From positions 125,858 through 189,857 of the forward strand of contig JAKRSF010000004.1 in the NCBI GenBank assembly GCA_022402445.1: a stretch of DNA of 64,000 nt. Direction: 5' to 3'. A program made the translations under genes and the position numbers. Below the pieces are notes generated by a model that had not been told where the DNA came from, made no database searches, and saw only the letters and a program-made list of their open reading frames with translations. This document shows, in pieces, positions 1 through 8,905 of this stretch (positions are counted from its first letter, which is position 1; the number at the start of each line of letters is the position of its first letter). This DNA is from Cyanobacteriota bacterium (lineage in GTDB: Bacteria; Cyanobacteriota; Cyanobacteriia; CACIAM-69d).

Positions 1-327
1 CCGAAGGGCCACAGATCCCGATCCGCCAACAGTCCGCCAACCGTCCCCAAACGCCTAAAAAATTCAGTTACGCCCGATCCTATCGTGTCCCCCCCGCTTC
101 CCCCAGTTGCCGCCGCGATCGCGCCCCCACCAGCAATTGCAACCCCAGTCAGCGCGGGAAAGACAGACTGTGTTAATTTACTTGCCAAGGTTTTGGATGC
201 GATCGCGCATTCCTGGCCCGCCCTTGGCCCCCCCTGATGGTGCATCCCCCGTCCCAGCGCTCCGCATCCCAGCCCCGATCGCTGACCCCCATCAGTCCAT
301 GCCCCCAGTGCCCCACGAGGAACGATC
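1..327. other. Non-coding stretch upstream of the PBP gene
   Basis: No convincing gene is seen. The only short open frame (107-331) is Pro/Arg-rich and looks like a by-product of GC-rich sequence. A GAGGAA ribosome-binding site at about 317 belongs to the PBP gene that follows. Confidence 0.5.
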
Positions 328-2826
328 GTGACCAAGTTTGATCCCGGGTTGACGGATGTGCCGCCCGAACCCAATTCGGTCAATCCCCCCGCCCAAACCT
401 TGGCGGATGGCCAGGGTCCCGGCATGGATGGGCCTGAAGGTCGCGATCGCCTCGATATCCCCCCCCTAGAGCAGCCGACCCGTCGCCCCAGCCCCCTCGG
501 TAAGATCCTGCGATCGCGCCGCCAACCCCAGGAAGCCACCCCCCCCGGCACCCAACCATCCCCCAAACAATTTCCCCGCCTGCGCCTCGGTTACGGCTTC
601 TGGCTAGGCATCCTCTTCCTGAGCGGCACCAACATCTTCGCCTGGGCAAGCTGGAGAACCCTTCAGGGCGTCGTTGATCGCCTCCCCGACCCCAACGAAA
701 TCCCCACCTTCTCCAGGGACGGCACCATCACCATCCGCGCCGCCGACGGCACCATCCTCCAGCAGCGCGGCCCCGCCAGCCGCCAGCGCCTTTCCCTGGA
801 GGCCATGCCCGAAAACCTGCCCCAAGCCTTCATCGCCTCCGAGGATCGACGCTTCTACGACCATAACGGCATCGACTTCCAGGGCATCCTGCGGGCCAGC
901 ACCGTCAACCTCATGGCTGGCGGCGTGGTGGAAGGGGGCAGCACCATCACCCAGCAGCTCGCCCGCATCGTCTTCCTCAACCAGGAGCGCAGCGCCAGCC
1001 GCAAATTCCGCGAAGCCCTCATGTCCCTCAAGATCGAGAAAAATCTTGAAAAGGACAAAATCCTCGAACACTATCTCAACTACGTTTACCTGGGGTCCGG
1101 GGCCTACGGCGTCGCCGACGCGGCCTGGGTCTATTTCAGCAAACGCCCCAGCCAGTTAACCCTCGGGGAAATGGCCCTGCTGGCGAGCTTGGCCCCGGCC
1201 CCCAGCCAGTATTCCCCCCTGATCAATCCCGATCTGGCCATCACCCGCCGGAATCAGGTGCTCGATCGCCTCCTGCGGGATGGGGTGGCCTCCGACGGTG
1301 CGATCGCGATCGCCAAGGCCGCCCCCCTCAACCTCAAACCCCAGCAGCCCCCCCGGCTCCTGGTGCGCGCCCCCTATTTCACTTCCTTCATCCTCCAGGA
1401 ATTGCCCAAGTATGTGCCCGCCGACGCGATCGAAGCGGGGGGCCTCACCGTCGAAACCACCCTCCGGGCCGACTGGCAAGACTACGCCGACGCCGCCGTC
1501 CGGGAAGCCCTAGATACCTACGGCAAGTGGCAAAACTTCCGCCAAGCCTCCCTCGTGGCCATCGATCCGCGCAACGGCGAAATCCGCGCCATGGTCGGGG
1601 GCCTGGGGTTCCTAGAAAACCAGTTCAACCGCGTCACCCAAGCCAAGCGCCAACCGGGCTCCACCTTCAAGAGCATCGTCTACGCGGCGGCGGTGCAGGC
1701 GGGCCTCAACCCCAACGCCACCTATGTGGATGCGCCCTACAAGGTGGGGGGCTACGAGCCGAAGAACTATGGGCGCACCTACTCCGGCACCCAGACCGTG
1801 GTGGCGGCCCTGACCAAATCGATTAATGTGATCGCCCTCAAGATCCTGCTGGATACGGGTATCGAGCCGACGATTGAACTGGCCCGCAAGATGGGGGTCA
1901 CCTCCCGCCTAGAGCCCACCTATGCCCTTGCCCTGGGGGCCTATGAAATGACGCTGCTGGAGCTGGTGTCCGCCTATGGCACCTTTGCGGCGAAGGGGCA
2001 GCATTTCCCAGCGACGGGGATTCGGCGGGTGCTTGATCGCCGGGGGCAGGTGCTCTATGAGGCGAAGCCAAAGCCGGTGCGGGCGCTGACGGAGGCGGAG
2101 GCGGCGATCATGACCAACATGCTCCGCAATGTGGTGACGGAGGGGACCGGGCGTCCGGCGGCCCTCTCGCGACCGGTGGCGGGCAAGACGGGCACCTCGG
2201 ATCAGGCGCGGGATTTGTGGTTTATCGGGTTTGTGCCGCAGATGGTGGCGGGGGTGTGGCTGGGGAATGACAATAGCCGACCGACCTGGGGCAGTAGCGG
2301 GGCAGCGGCGGCCACCTGGCGCATGTTTTCGGAGAAGGCCCTAGAGGGCTTCAAGGTGGAGGCGTTCCCGTCGATGCCGGATCTGTCGAAGCGCCGCTTT
2401 AAGCCCCGCAAACGTCAGGGCCAGACGGTGGGTGAGGGAACTCGGATTCAGAAGGAGTCGGATACGCCGGAAACGACGACAACGCCAGGATCTGGGACGC
2501 CGCGATCGCGTCGTGAGTCGGCCCCGCGTCAGGAGAGCTCCCCGGCGCGATCGGAGACGCCGACCCCAGCTTCGACCCCCAAACAGCAGCGACCTCAACC
2601 AGCGGCCCCGGCCCCGGTATCTCCCCGGCCAGCGGCCCCGGCTCCGGCGGCTCCCCCACCCCCGGCGGCTCCGGTGGCCCCGGCTCCGGTGGCTCCCCCA
2701 CCCCCGGCGGCCCCGGTGGCTCCGGCCCCGCCGCCGCCCCCGCCAGCGGCCCCGGTGGCTCCTCCTCCCCCGCCGGTGGCCCCGGTGGCTCCTCCCCCAC
2801 CCCCGTCGGCTCCGGCAGAGGGCTAG
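328..2826 (+). CDS. Class A penicillin-binding protein (PBP1A-type transglycosylase/transpeptidase)
   Basis: Bifunctional peptidoglycan synthase that polymerises lipid II and cross-links stem peptides on the outer face of the inner membrane. A cytoplasmic Pro-rich segment (1-85) precedes one membrane helix (about 88-112). The GT51 domain follows, with catalytic Glu172 in EDRRFYDHNG and the GGSTITQQLA motif at 203-212. The transpeptidase domain carries the active-site STFK at 445-448, SIN at 498-500 and KTGT at 620-623, so all catalytic motifs are present. From about residue 730 the protein becomes a Ser/Thr/Arg-rich and then Pro/Ala tail of roughly 100 residues, which catalysis does not need. 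The start is GTG with GAGGAA six bases upstream. The fold assignment is secure; which of the several cyanobacterial class A paralogues this is cannot be told. Confidence 0.95.
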   Translation: MTKFDPGLTDVPPEPNSVNPPAQTLADGQGPGMDGPEGRDRLDIPPLEQPTRRPSPLGKILRSRRQPQEATPPGTQPSPKQFPRLRLGYGFWLGILFLSGTNIFAWASWRTLQGVVDRLPDPNEIPTFSRDGTITIRAADGTILQQRGPASRQRLSLEAMPENLPQAFIASEDRRFYDHNGIDFQGILRASTVNLMAGGVVEGGSTITQQLARIVFLNQERSASRKFREALMSLKIEKNLEKDKILEHYLNYVYLGSGAYGVADAAWVYFSKRPSQLTLGEMALLASLAPAPSQYSPLINPDLAITRRNQVLDRLLRDGVASDGAIAIAKAAPLNLKPQQPPRLLVRAPYFTSFILQELPKYVPADAIEAGGLTVETTLRADWQDYADAAVREALDTYGKWQNFRQASLVAIDPRNGEIRAMVGGLGFLENQFNRVTQAKRQPGSTFKSIVYAAAVQAGLNPNATYVDAPYKVGGYEPKNYGRTYSGTQTVVAALTKSINVIALKILLDTGIEPTIELARKMGVTSRLEPTYALALGAYEMTLLELVSAYGTFAAKGQHFPATGIRRVLDRRGQVLYEAKPKPVRALTEAEAAIMTNMLRNVVTEGTGRPAALSRPVAGKTGTSDQARDLWFIGFVPQMVAGVWLGNDNSRPTWGSSGAAAATWRMFSEKALEGFKVEAFPSMPDLSKRRFKPRKRQGQTVGEGTRIQKESDTPETTTTPGSGTPRSRRESAPRQESSPARSETPTPASTPKQQRPQPAAPAPVSPRPAAPAPAAPPPPAAPVAPAPVAPPPPAAPVAPAPPPPPPAAPVAPPPPPVAPVAPPPPPSAPAEG
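2590..2820 (+). repeat. Imperfect Pro/Ala codon repeats in the PBP tail
   Basis: The 3' end of the PBP gene is built from short alternating blocks such as GGCTCCGGTGGCCCC and GCTCCCCCACCCCCGGCGG. They encode runs of Pro, Ala and Val (PAPV, PPPPAAPVAP). The near-identical units suggest growth by replication slippage. Confidence 0.7.
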
Positions 2827-3014
2827 GGGGCGATCGCGGCATTCCTGGGGCGTTTTCCGGCGCAGACTAGGGGAAGCGTGGCGATCGCGGCGAACGGCGG
2901 GCGAGATCCCGCTGCCATGGGCTTTGCGGTATGGTGGATGAGCAAAATCGGCGCTAGGGTGGGGCCGGGGGTGCCCTTGGGGTCCACCGCCGGGAAACAC
3001 TGAGGATGAGGATC

Positions 3015-3230
3015 ATGACGCAACTACTGTTGGGGTTAGGGACCGGGGTGAACGGGCAATTTCCCTGGGCGTTCACGGCGGTGTATGTGGCGGGGTTTGC
3101 CGCTGCGGTGATCATTGGCTCGATCGCCTGGTACAACTCAAAACGCCCGGCGGGCTGGGAAGGGCGCGAGCGTCCGAAGGGGATCCCCAAGGTCAATGTG
3201 CCCGGAGAGGATACTGACGGGGCGGATTAG
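3015..3230 (+). CDS. psb35: Small single-span membrane protein, probable photosystem II assembly protein Psb35
   Basis: A 71-residue protein with one membrane helix (about residues 18-38, FTAVYVAGFAAAVIIGSIAW) followed by a charged tail beginning YNSKRPAGWE. The helix plus the SKRPAGWE stretch matches my recollection of the cyanobacterial Psb35 family (Synechocystis Ssl2148), which is associated with the CP47 module and high-light-inducible proteins. I cannot align it here. The start at 3015 is preferred because GAGG lies five bases upstream; an in-frame ATG at 3006 would add three residues. The gene stands alone between the PBP gene and cysC. If the family match is wrong, it is still clearly a conserved-looking small thylakoid or plasma-membrane protein. 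Confidence 0.6.
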   Translation: MTQLLLGLGTGVNGQFPWAFTAVYVAGFAAAVIIGSIAWYNSKRPAGWEGRERPKGIPKVNVPGEDTDGAD

Positions 3231-3352
3231 GGCCTTAGGAGCCATCGATGGGAGTCCGGCTGGGGAATGGTGACCGGCAGGGCGGGCTTCCGGGGTGCGG
3301 GTATGCAAAATCCCCCGATAGGGGCTGTAGCTAGGCTGGCGGGAGAGCGGAG

Positions 3353-3949
3353 ATGGCGGACTGGATTACGGCGGGCGCAGCGGGGACGGAACCGATCTGG
3401 GAGGCGGGCTGGCCCCCGTTGCCCCCCGGTGCTTGCCTATGGCTGACGGGCCTCAGTGGGGCGGGGAAGACGACCCTGGCCCAGGCCCTGATGCAGCGGC
3501 TGCGCGATCGCGGGGCACCGGTGGAGGTGCTCGATGGGGATATCATTCGCCAGAATCTGACCAAGGGCCTCGGGTTCAGTAAAGCCGATCGCGATGAAAA
3601 TATCCGCCGCATCGGTTTTGTGGCCCAACTCCTGGCCCGCAACGGCGCGATCGTGATTGTTTCCGCCATTTCCCCCTACCGGGAGATCCGGGACGAGGTG
3701 CGGGCCAAAATCGGCGATCCGTTCATTGAAATCTATGTCAATGCGCCCCTGGCCACCTGCGAATCTCGGGACGTGAAGGGGCTCTATCAGAAGGCGCGGG
3801 CCGGTGAAATTCGCGGCTTCACGGGCATTGATGATCCCTATGAAGCGCCCCTGAACCCCGAGGTGGAATGCCGCACGGACCAGGAAACCCTCGAAGAAAG
3901 CCTGGAACGGGTGCTGGGCCTGCTGCGATCGCGCGGTTTCCCCGTCTAG
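3353..3949 (+). CDS. cysC: Adenylylsulfate (APS) kinase
   Basis: Phosphorylates adenosine 5'-phosphosulfate at the 3' position to make PAPS, the second step of sulfate activation. The 198-residue protein has a Walker A motif GLSGAGKTT (33-41), the DGD segment after VEVLD (about 60-62), the active-site loop ISPYR (105-109) and the [12 protein letters not shown]...FTGIDDPYE region that closes over the substrate. Length is normal for the stand-alone kinase, with no fused ATP sulfurylase. GGAG precedes the ATG. No other sulfate-assimilation gene is adjacent, and the neighbour ndhH is convergent. Confidence 0.95.
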   Translation: MADWITAGAAGTEPIWEAGWPPLPPGACLWLTGLSGAGKTTLAQALMQRLRDRGAPVEVLDGDIIRQNLTKGLGFSKADRDENIRRIGFVAQLLARNGAIVIVSAISPYREIRDEVRAKIGDPFIEIYVNAPLATCESRDVKGLYQKARAGEIRGFTGIDDPYEAPLNPEVECRTDQETLEESLERVLGLLRSRGFPV

Positions 3950-3969
3950 AAAAATTAGCCCAACCCACA

Positions 3970-4016
3970 AAAAAGAAAAAAGCCGGGGGTCCATGAAGCG
4001 TGACACCTCCGGCTTC
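3970..4016 (-). terminator. Rho-independent terminator of ndhH
   Basis: On the minus strand the sequence AGCCGG-A-GGT pairs with ACC-CC-CCGGCT across a loop of about 13 bases. A run TTTTTTCTTTTTT follows at once. This is a classic intrinsic terminator just downstream of the ndhH stop codon. On the plus strand the hairpin also lies after cysC, but without a T-tract on that side. Confidence 0.75.
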
Positions 4017-4128
4017 GCCGCGATCGCAGCCTCAGCTTGGCAACACTTGGCAAGCATCCAGCCCTGGGCCGTGCCCCTAAACAGCACCCCCAGGACTGGA
4101 CGAACCGGCCCCAAACCAGGGCAGCGCC

Positions 4129-5313
4129 CTAGCGATCCACCGAGCCCATAATCACATCGATACTGCCGAGGATCGCCATAATATCCGCCACCTTCATCCC
4201 CCGCAGCAGATGGGGCAGCACCTGGAGATTATTAAAATCCGGAGCGCGGATCTTAAAGCGCCAGGGGAACACATTGTCCTCCCCAACGATATAAACCCCC
4301 AGTTCACCCTTGCCGCTTTCGAGGCGCACATAGTGCTCACCCGCCGGGATCTTAAAGGTCGGGGCCAGCTTCTTGCCAATGAACTGGTACTCAAAACCAT
4401 TCCACTCGCACTTCGGCCCCCCGGCCATGCGCTGGGCCTCTAGGTTCTCGTAGGGGCCTCCCGGCAGTTGCTTGAGGCTCTGGAGAATCATCTTGGTGGA
4501 CTCGCGCATTTCGCGGATGCGGATCAGGTAGCGGGCGAGGCAGTCCCCGGCGGTTTCCCACTGCACGTCCCAGTCCAGCTCGTCATAGCATTCGTAGTGG
4601 TCCACCTTGCGCAGATCCCACTGGACGCCGGACGCCCGCAGCATCGGCCCCGACAGGCCCCAGTTAATCGCCTCTTCGCGGGTGATGATGCCGAGCCCTT
4701 CGATGCGGCGACGGAAGATGGGGTTGTTGGTGATGAGCTTTTCGTACTCATCCACCTTCGGGAGGAAGTAGTTACAAAAATCCTCGCACTTGTCCACCCA
4801 GCCGTAGGGCAGGTCCGCCGCGACGCCGCCCATGCGGAAATAGTTGTTGTTGATCAGCCGTGCGCCGGTGGCCGCTTCCCACAGGTCGTAGATCATTTCC
4901 CGTTCCCGGAAGATATAGAAGAACGGGGTTTGCGCTCCCACGTCCGCCAGGAAGGGGCCAAGCCACAGGAGGTGGTTGGCGATGCGGTTGAGCTCCAGCA
5001 TGATCATGCGGATGTAGCTGGCGCGCCTGGGCACTTCGATGCCGGCGAGTTTTTCGGGGGCGTTGACGACGATCGCCTCGTTGAACATCCCGGCCGCGTA
5101 GTCCCAGCGGCTGACGTAGGGGACGAACATGATGTTGGTTCGGCTTTCGGCGATTTTTTCGACGCCGCGATGGAGATAGCCGATGACCGGTTCGCAGTCG
5201 AGGACGTTTTCGCCGTCGAGGGTGACGATGAGCCGCAACACGCCGTGCATGGACGGGTGGTGGGGGCCCATGTTGATCACCATGGGCTCGGTTTTGGTTT
5301 CAATCCTGGTCAT
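4129..5313 (-). CDS. ndhH: NAD(P)H-quinone oxidoreductase subunit H
   Basis: Subunit of the peripheral arm of thylakoid NDH-1, homologous to the 49-kDa/NuoD subunit of complex I. It works in cyclic electron flow, respiration and CO2 uptake and helps form the plastoquinone pocket. Starting at the ATG at 5313 gives 394 residues, the usual length for this family. The open frame continues upstream to 5775 with Pro/Arg/Ser-rich sequence that does not resemble the family. The signature GPHHPSMHG lies at 16-24, and the C-terminus ends IMGSVDR as in other NdhH proteins. It is divergent from rsmH and followed by a strong terminator. As is common in cyanobacteria, it is not next to other ndh genes. Confidence 0.97.
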   Translation of the reverse strand: MTRIETKTEPMVINMGPHHPSMHGVLRLIVTLDGENVLDCEPVIGYLHRGVEKIAESRTNIMFVPYVSRWDYAAGMFNEAIVVNAPEKLAGIEVPRRASYIRMIMLELNRIANHLLWLGPFLADVGAQTPFFYIFREREMIYDLWEAATGARLINNNYFRMGGVAADLPYGWVDKCEDFCNYFLPKVDEYEKLITNNPIFRRRIEGLGIITREEAINWGLSGPMLRASGVQWDLRKVDHYECYDELDWDVQWETAGDCLARYLIRIREMRESTKMILQSLKQLPGGPYENLEAQRMAGGPKCEWNGFEYQFIGKKLAPTFKIPAGEHYVRLESGKGELGVYIVGEDNVFPWRFKIRAPDFNNLQVLPHLLRGMKVADIMAILGSIDVIMGSVDR

Positions 5314-5542
5314 AGGTAAAGGCGCGTCTCCCGTGGTGGGACTGGATGGCCGGATCGTGGGTGGTTGCTTTCCCTGGGGGGCTAACGATTTTTCATGGTA
5401 CCGCTCTGGCCGGTGCTTGTCAGCTTGTGTTGGGGGGGGTGGGGGCGATCGCGCGGGGGGTTGATAATGGGGGCTGAAATTTGGTGTGGCAATGGCTGGG
5501 GTGATGGCTGGGGCGATGGCGGATGTGCTCGGAGGGGGTGAA

Positions 5543-6502
5543 ATGACGGATTGGGGCCAGGATTGGGGCCATGTGTCGGTGCTGCGGTCGGAGGCGATCG
5601 CCCTGCTGGCGGTGCGATCGGGGGGGGTGTATTTGGATGCGACCCTGGGGGCGGGGGGCCACGGGGCGGCGATTTTGGCGGCGGATCCGACGGTGCGTTT
5701 GGTTGGGGTCGATCGCGATGAGACGGCCCTGGAGATTGCCCGCGATCGCCTGGGGGCCTGGGGCGATCGCGTCACCTATGTCCACAGCAATTTTGCCGAC
5801 TATCAACCGGAACCGGGCCAAACCTTTGACGGCATTTTGGCGGATCTGGGAGTCAGTTCCATGCAGTTTGATCGCGGCGATCGCGGCTTCAGTTTCCGCC
5901 ACGACGCCCCCCTAGACATGCGCATGGACCAGCGGCAGCCCCTGACCGCCGCCGCCGTGGTGAACACCTGGGACGAAGTAGATCTGGCCAATTTGATCTA
6001 TCAATACGGCGAAGAGCGGCTGTCCCGGCGCATCGCCCGCCGCATCGTCGAGGGGCGACCCTTTGAAACCACGGGGGCCTTAGCGACGGCCATTTTCCAT
6101 GGGGTGCCCGCCAGCTACCGCCACGGGCGCATCCACCCGGCCACGCGCACCTTCCAGGCCCTGCGGCTGGCGGTCAATGGGGAACTCGACGCCCTCGATC
6201 GCTTCCTAGAGCAGGCCCCCACCTGGCTGGCACCGGGGGGACGCATTGCCCTGATTAGTTTCCATAGCCTGGAGGATCGGCGGGTCAAGCATGGCCTGCG
6301 CCAAAACCCCGACCTGACCCTGCTCACCAAAAAGCCCATCCTCCCCACCGAGGCGGAACAGGCGGCCAATCCGCGATCGCGCTCCGCCAAACTGCGGGGG
6401 GCCGAACGCCGTGCAATCCCAGAGGTCACTTCCGACCAAAGTCACGGATCTAAGGGCGATCGCCCCCCGTCAAAATACCGAGCCAAGCGCGATCGCCCTT
6501 GA
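5543..6502 (+). CDS. rsmH: 16S rRNA (cytosine-1402-N4)-methyltransferase
   Basis: SAM-dependent enzyme (formerly MraW) that methylates N4 of C1402 in the 16S rRNA decoding centre. The SAM-binding motif is [12 protein letters not shown] (30-41). The [11 protein letters not shown] motif follows, then [16 protein letters not shown] and the late motif [16 protein letters not shown]. The start at 5543 gives 319 residues and has GGAGGGGGTGAA directly upstream. An upstream ATG at 5486 would add an unlikely Met/Ala/Gly-rich leader. It is not linked to ftsI or mur genes here, unlike the dcw clusters of many other bacteria. Confidence 0.95.
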   Translation: MTDWGQDWGHVSVLRSEAIALLAVRSGGVYLDATLGAGGHGAAILAADPTVRLVGVDRDETALEIARDRLGAWGDRVTYVHSNFADYQPEPGQTFDGILADLGVSSMQFDRGDRGFSFRHDAPLDMRMDQRQPLTAAAVVNTWDEVDLANLIYQYGEERLSRRIARRIVEGRPFETTGALATAIFHGVPASYRHGRIHPATRTFQALRLAVNGELDALDRFLEQAPTWLAPGGRIALISFHSLEDRRVKHGLRQNPDLTLLTKKPILPTEAEQAANPRSRSAKLRGAERRAIPEVTSDQSHGSKGDRPPSKYRAKRDRP

Positions 6503-6794
6503 GTCTCGAATACCCAACCGTGCATACTAAAGGGGCAAAACAACCCAGCAGCATTTGCAATCGCTTCAATCGGGGGCAGCCAGACACCCATCAGCCCCCC
6601 GACGCCCGCGCGATCGCCCCCTTGCCCGTGCATCTTCGCCCCACCCGCGCGATCATCCGAGCGCCATCGCTCCTTCACCGTAATCGTCCCGCCATGACCG
6701 CCCGTCCGACCGCCCCATCCCTTAGCCCCCCACGGCCCCAGCCAGCACCGCCGCCGATCGCTCAGCCCATCGCAGGGAGCAGGGCCTAGAACCG

Positions 6795-8453
6795 ATGAAT
6801 GAATCAGACCAGCCGAAGCTCAAGCTCATGGTGGTCGATGACGAGCAGGACAACCTTGATCTGCTCTATCGCACCTTCCGCCGGGAATTCTCGGTCTACC
6901 GTGCCGACAGCGGCTTCAGCGCCCTCGATCTGCTCGATCGCGAAGGGGAGATGGCCATCATCATCTCCGACCAGCGGATGCCGGGAATGAACGGCACCGA
7001 ACTGCTCAGCAAAACCGTAGACCGGTTCCCCGACACCATCCGCATCATCCTCACCGGCTACACCGATGTGGAAGACCTCGTGGGGGCCATCAACTCCGGC
7101 AAGGTGTTTAAGTACATCACAAAACCCTGGAACCCGGACAAGCTCAAAAGCACCGTCGCCCAAGCCTCCGACACCTATCGGGTGCTCAAGCGGCGCACGG
7201 ACGAGCTCAACCGAGCCCTGCGGCGCGAATCCCTCTTCAATGACATGATGAGCGCGATCCGCAAATCCCTTGACTACGACAGCATGTTGGGGACGATCGC
7301 CAAAACCATCGGCCAAAACTTTCAGCTCAGCCGCTGCATCCTTCACCCGGTCGAGGGCGATCGCCTGCGGCCCCAATCCTTCGTCTACGACCCCACCGCC
7401 GACGGGGTCCACATCGCCACGGACAGCCCCGCCCCCGACCTGGCCAACGCCCTTGCCCAGGGCAGTCCCGTCCCCGTGTGCGACGGGCAGCTCACCCTGC
7501 CGCTGGTCTATCAGCAGGACTGCCTCGCCCTGCTGGTGGCCACCGTCCCCGGCGACGGCTGGGTCGAGGACGACACCAAACTGATGACCGAGGTGGCCGA
7601 ACAGGCGGCCCTGGCCCTGTCCCAGGCGCGGCTCTATCAGCGCAGCGAAGCCCAAACCGCCCAACTGCTCCAGGAGCTTGAACTGGCCCGTCAGGTCCAG
7701 AGCAATCTCCTGCGCCAAAGCTGGCCCCAGAGCGATCGGGCCAACGTCCAAGCCTGCTGTCAACCGGCCAGGGAAGTGGGGGGCGACTTTTTTGAAGTCT
7801 ACCTACACCCGAAGGGGGACATCTGGCTGGCGGTGGGGGATGTCTCCGGCAAGGGGGTCCCGGCGGCCCTCTTCATGGCCAGCGCCATCTCCGTTCTGCG
7901 CCAAGCCCTCGCCCAGGCGGACTCCCCCGCCCCCGATGAGGTGATGGCCCAGCTTAACAGCAGCCTGTCGGAAAACCTCATCGAAAGCAACCGCTTTATC
8001 ACCCTCGCCCTCGCCCGCTACACCCCCAGTACGGGGCGGTTAGCCTACGCCAATGCGGGCCATATCTATCCCATGGTGTGGTCCCACCGGGCCGTGGCGA
8101 ATGCCGCACCGGGGACCGTCGAGCCCACCTACCTGAAGGCGCGCGGGGTTCCTTTGGGAATCCTGCCCGTGTGGAAGGCGAAGGCGGGGGAAGTTGACTT
8201 GGCGGCGGGGGATGTGTTGCTGTTGGCTAGCGATGGCATCACGGAGGCGACGGTGGAGGGGCTAGAGGGCCTCGCGGAGCAGCCCGCCGAGGGGGAAACG
8301 GGGGTGATGCTGCGTCAGGAGGGTCTGTGGACCTTGCTGGAGCGTCAGGGGCAACCGCTGGATCTAGATGCGTTGCTGGCGGAGCTGCACCGCTATGCAC
8401 AGGAACAGGAGGACGACCAAACCATGCTTTCTCTGGAGGTTCTAGAGGTCTGA
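6795..8453 (+). CDS. Response regulator with GAF and PP2C/SpoIIE-type phosphatase domains
   Basis: A 552-residue cytoplasmic signalling protein. The receiver domain (about 8-125) has the acidic pair VVDDE (13-17), phospho-acceptor Asp59 (IIISDQRMPG) and the YITKPW lysine. A GAF-like domain spans about 150-280, and a short coiled linker (LLQELELARQVQSNLL) leads into a SpoIIE/RsbU phosphatase domain (about 300-550). Its metal-binding signatures REVGGDFFEV, VGDVSGKGVPAALFMA and LLLASDGITEA are intact. Such proteins dephosphorylate an anti-sigma-factor antagonist when the receiver is phosphorylated. The stop overlaps the start of the RsbW-like gene by one base, so the pair is very likely coupled. 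No histidine kinase or STAS-domain target lies in the window. Confidence 0.9.
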   Translation: MNESDQPKLKLMVVDDEQDNLDLLYRTFRREFSVYRADSGFSALDLLDREGEMAIIISDQRMPGMNGTELLSKTVDRFPDTIRIILTGYTDVEDLVGAINSGKVFKYITKPWNPDKLKSTVAQASDTYRVLKRRTDELNRALRRESLFNDMMSAIRKSLDYDSMLGTIAKTIGQNFQLSRCILHPVEGDRLRPQSFVYDPTADGVHIATDSPAPDLANALAQGSPVPVCDGQLTLPLVYQQDCLALLVATVPGDGWVEDDTKLMTEVAEQAALALSQARLYQRSEAQTAQLLQELELARQVQSNLLRQSWPQSDRANVQACCQPAREVGGDFFEVYLHPKGDIWLAVGDVSGKGVPAALFMASAISVLRQALAQADSPAPDEVMAQLNSSLSENLIESNRFITLALARYTPSTGRLAYANAGHIYPMVWSHRAVANAAPGTVEPTYLKARGVPLGILPVWKAKAGEVDLAAGDVLLLASDGITEATVEGLEGLAEQPAEGETGVMLRQEGLWTLLERQGQPLDLDALLAELHRYAQEQEDDQTMLSLEVLEV

Positions 8454-8896
8454 TGAGAACGGAACTTCAGGTGCCGAGCCAGTTACAGTTTTTGACGGTC
8501 GTCGAGACGTGGTTGCTCGGGTCGCTGGCGATCGAGTTTGAGGAGCAGGTGGATTGGCCCCGGCAGGCGAATCGGCTGCGGCTGGTGCTGGCGGAGGCCT
8601 ATTCCAATGTGGTGCGCCATGCCCACCGCGATCGCCCCCAGGTGCCGGTGCTGATGCGGCTGGAGACGAAGGATTTGGATATGACGCTGGAGATTTGGGA
8701 TTGCGGGCGGGGGTTCGATCTGGCGACCTATCTGCCGCCGGTGCCGGAGGCGAAGCAGGAGAGTGGCTATGGCTGGCTGATCCTGAATCGCTTGATGGAT
8801 CGGGTGGAGTATCGGGTGCAGGCGGAGGGCGATCGCAATTGCCTGTCGCTGGTGGCGTCGATGCCGCCGAAACCCAAGGCGGAGGATGTGGCCTAG
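8453..8896 (+). CDS. RsbW/SpoIIAB-like anti-sigma regulatory kinase (HATPase_c)
   Basis: A 147-residue ATP-binding Ser kinase of the GHKL fold, the type that phosphorylates STAS-domain antagonists and may bind a sigma factor. The N box reads LAEAYSNVVRHAHR (about 47-60), the G1 box DCGRGFD (about 83-89) and the G2-like segment GYGWLILNRLMDRVEY. The ATG lies within TGATG, overlapping the phosphatase stop by one base, so the two opposing enzymes of a partner switch are made from one message. The open frame extends upstream inside the phosphatase gene, but that part is only a shifted reading of it. The actual substrate is unknown. Confidence 0.88.
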   Translation: MRTELQVPSQLQFLTVVETWLLGSLAIEFEEQVDWPRQANRLRLVLAEAYSNVVRHAHRDRPQVPVLMRLETKDLDMTLEIWDCGRGFDLATYLPPVPEAKQESGYGWLILNRLMDRVEYRVQAEGDRNCLSLVASMPPKPKAEDVA

Positions 8897-8905
8897 GGCT
8901 GGGGG

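Noticed and set aside
107-331. Possible 74-residue gene before the PBP
   Set aside because: Pro/Arg-rich, no ribosome-binding site, overlaps the PBP start.
6499-6789. Possible 96-residue gene between rsmH and the response regulator
   Set aside because: No family likeness, no good start site, and composition like translated spacer DNA (Pro/Ala/Arg-rich).
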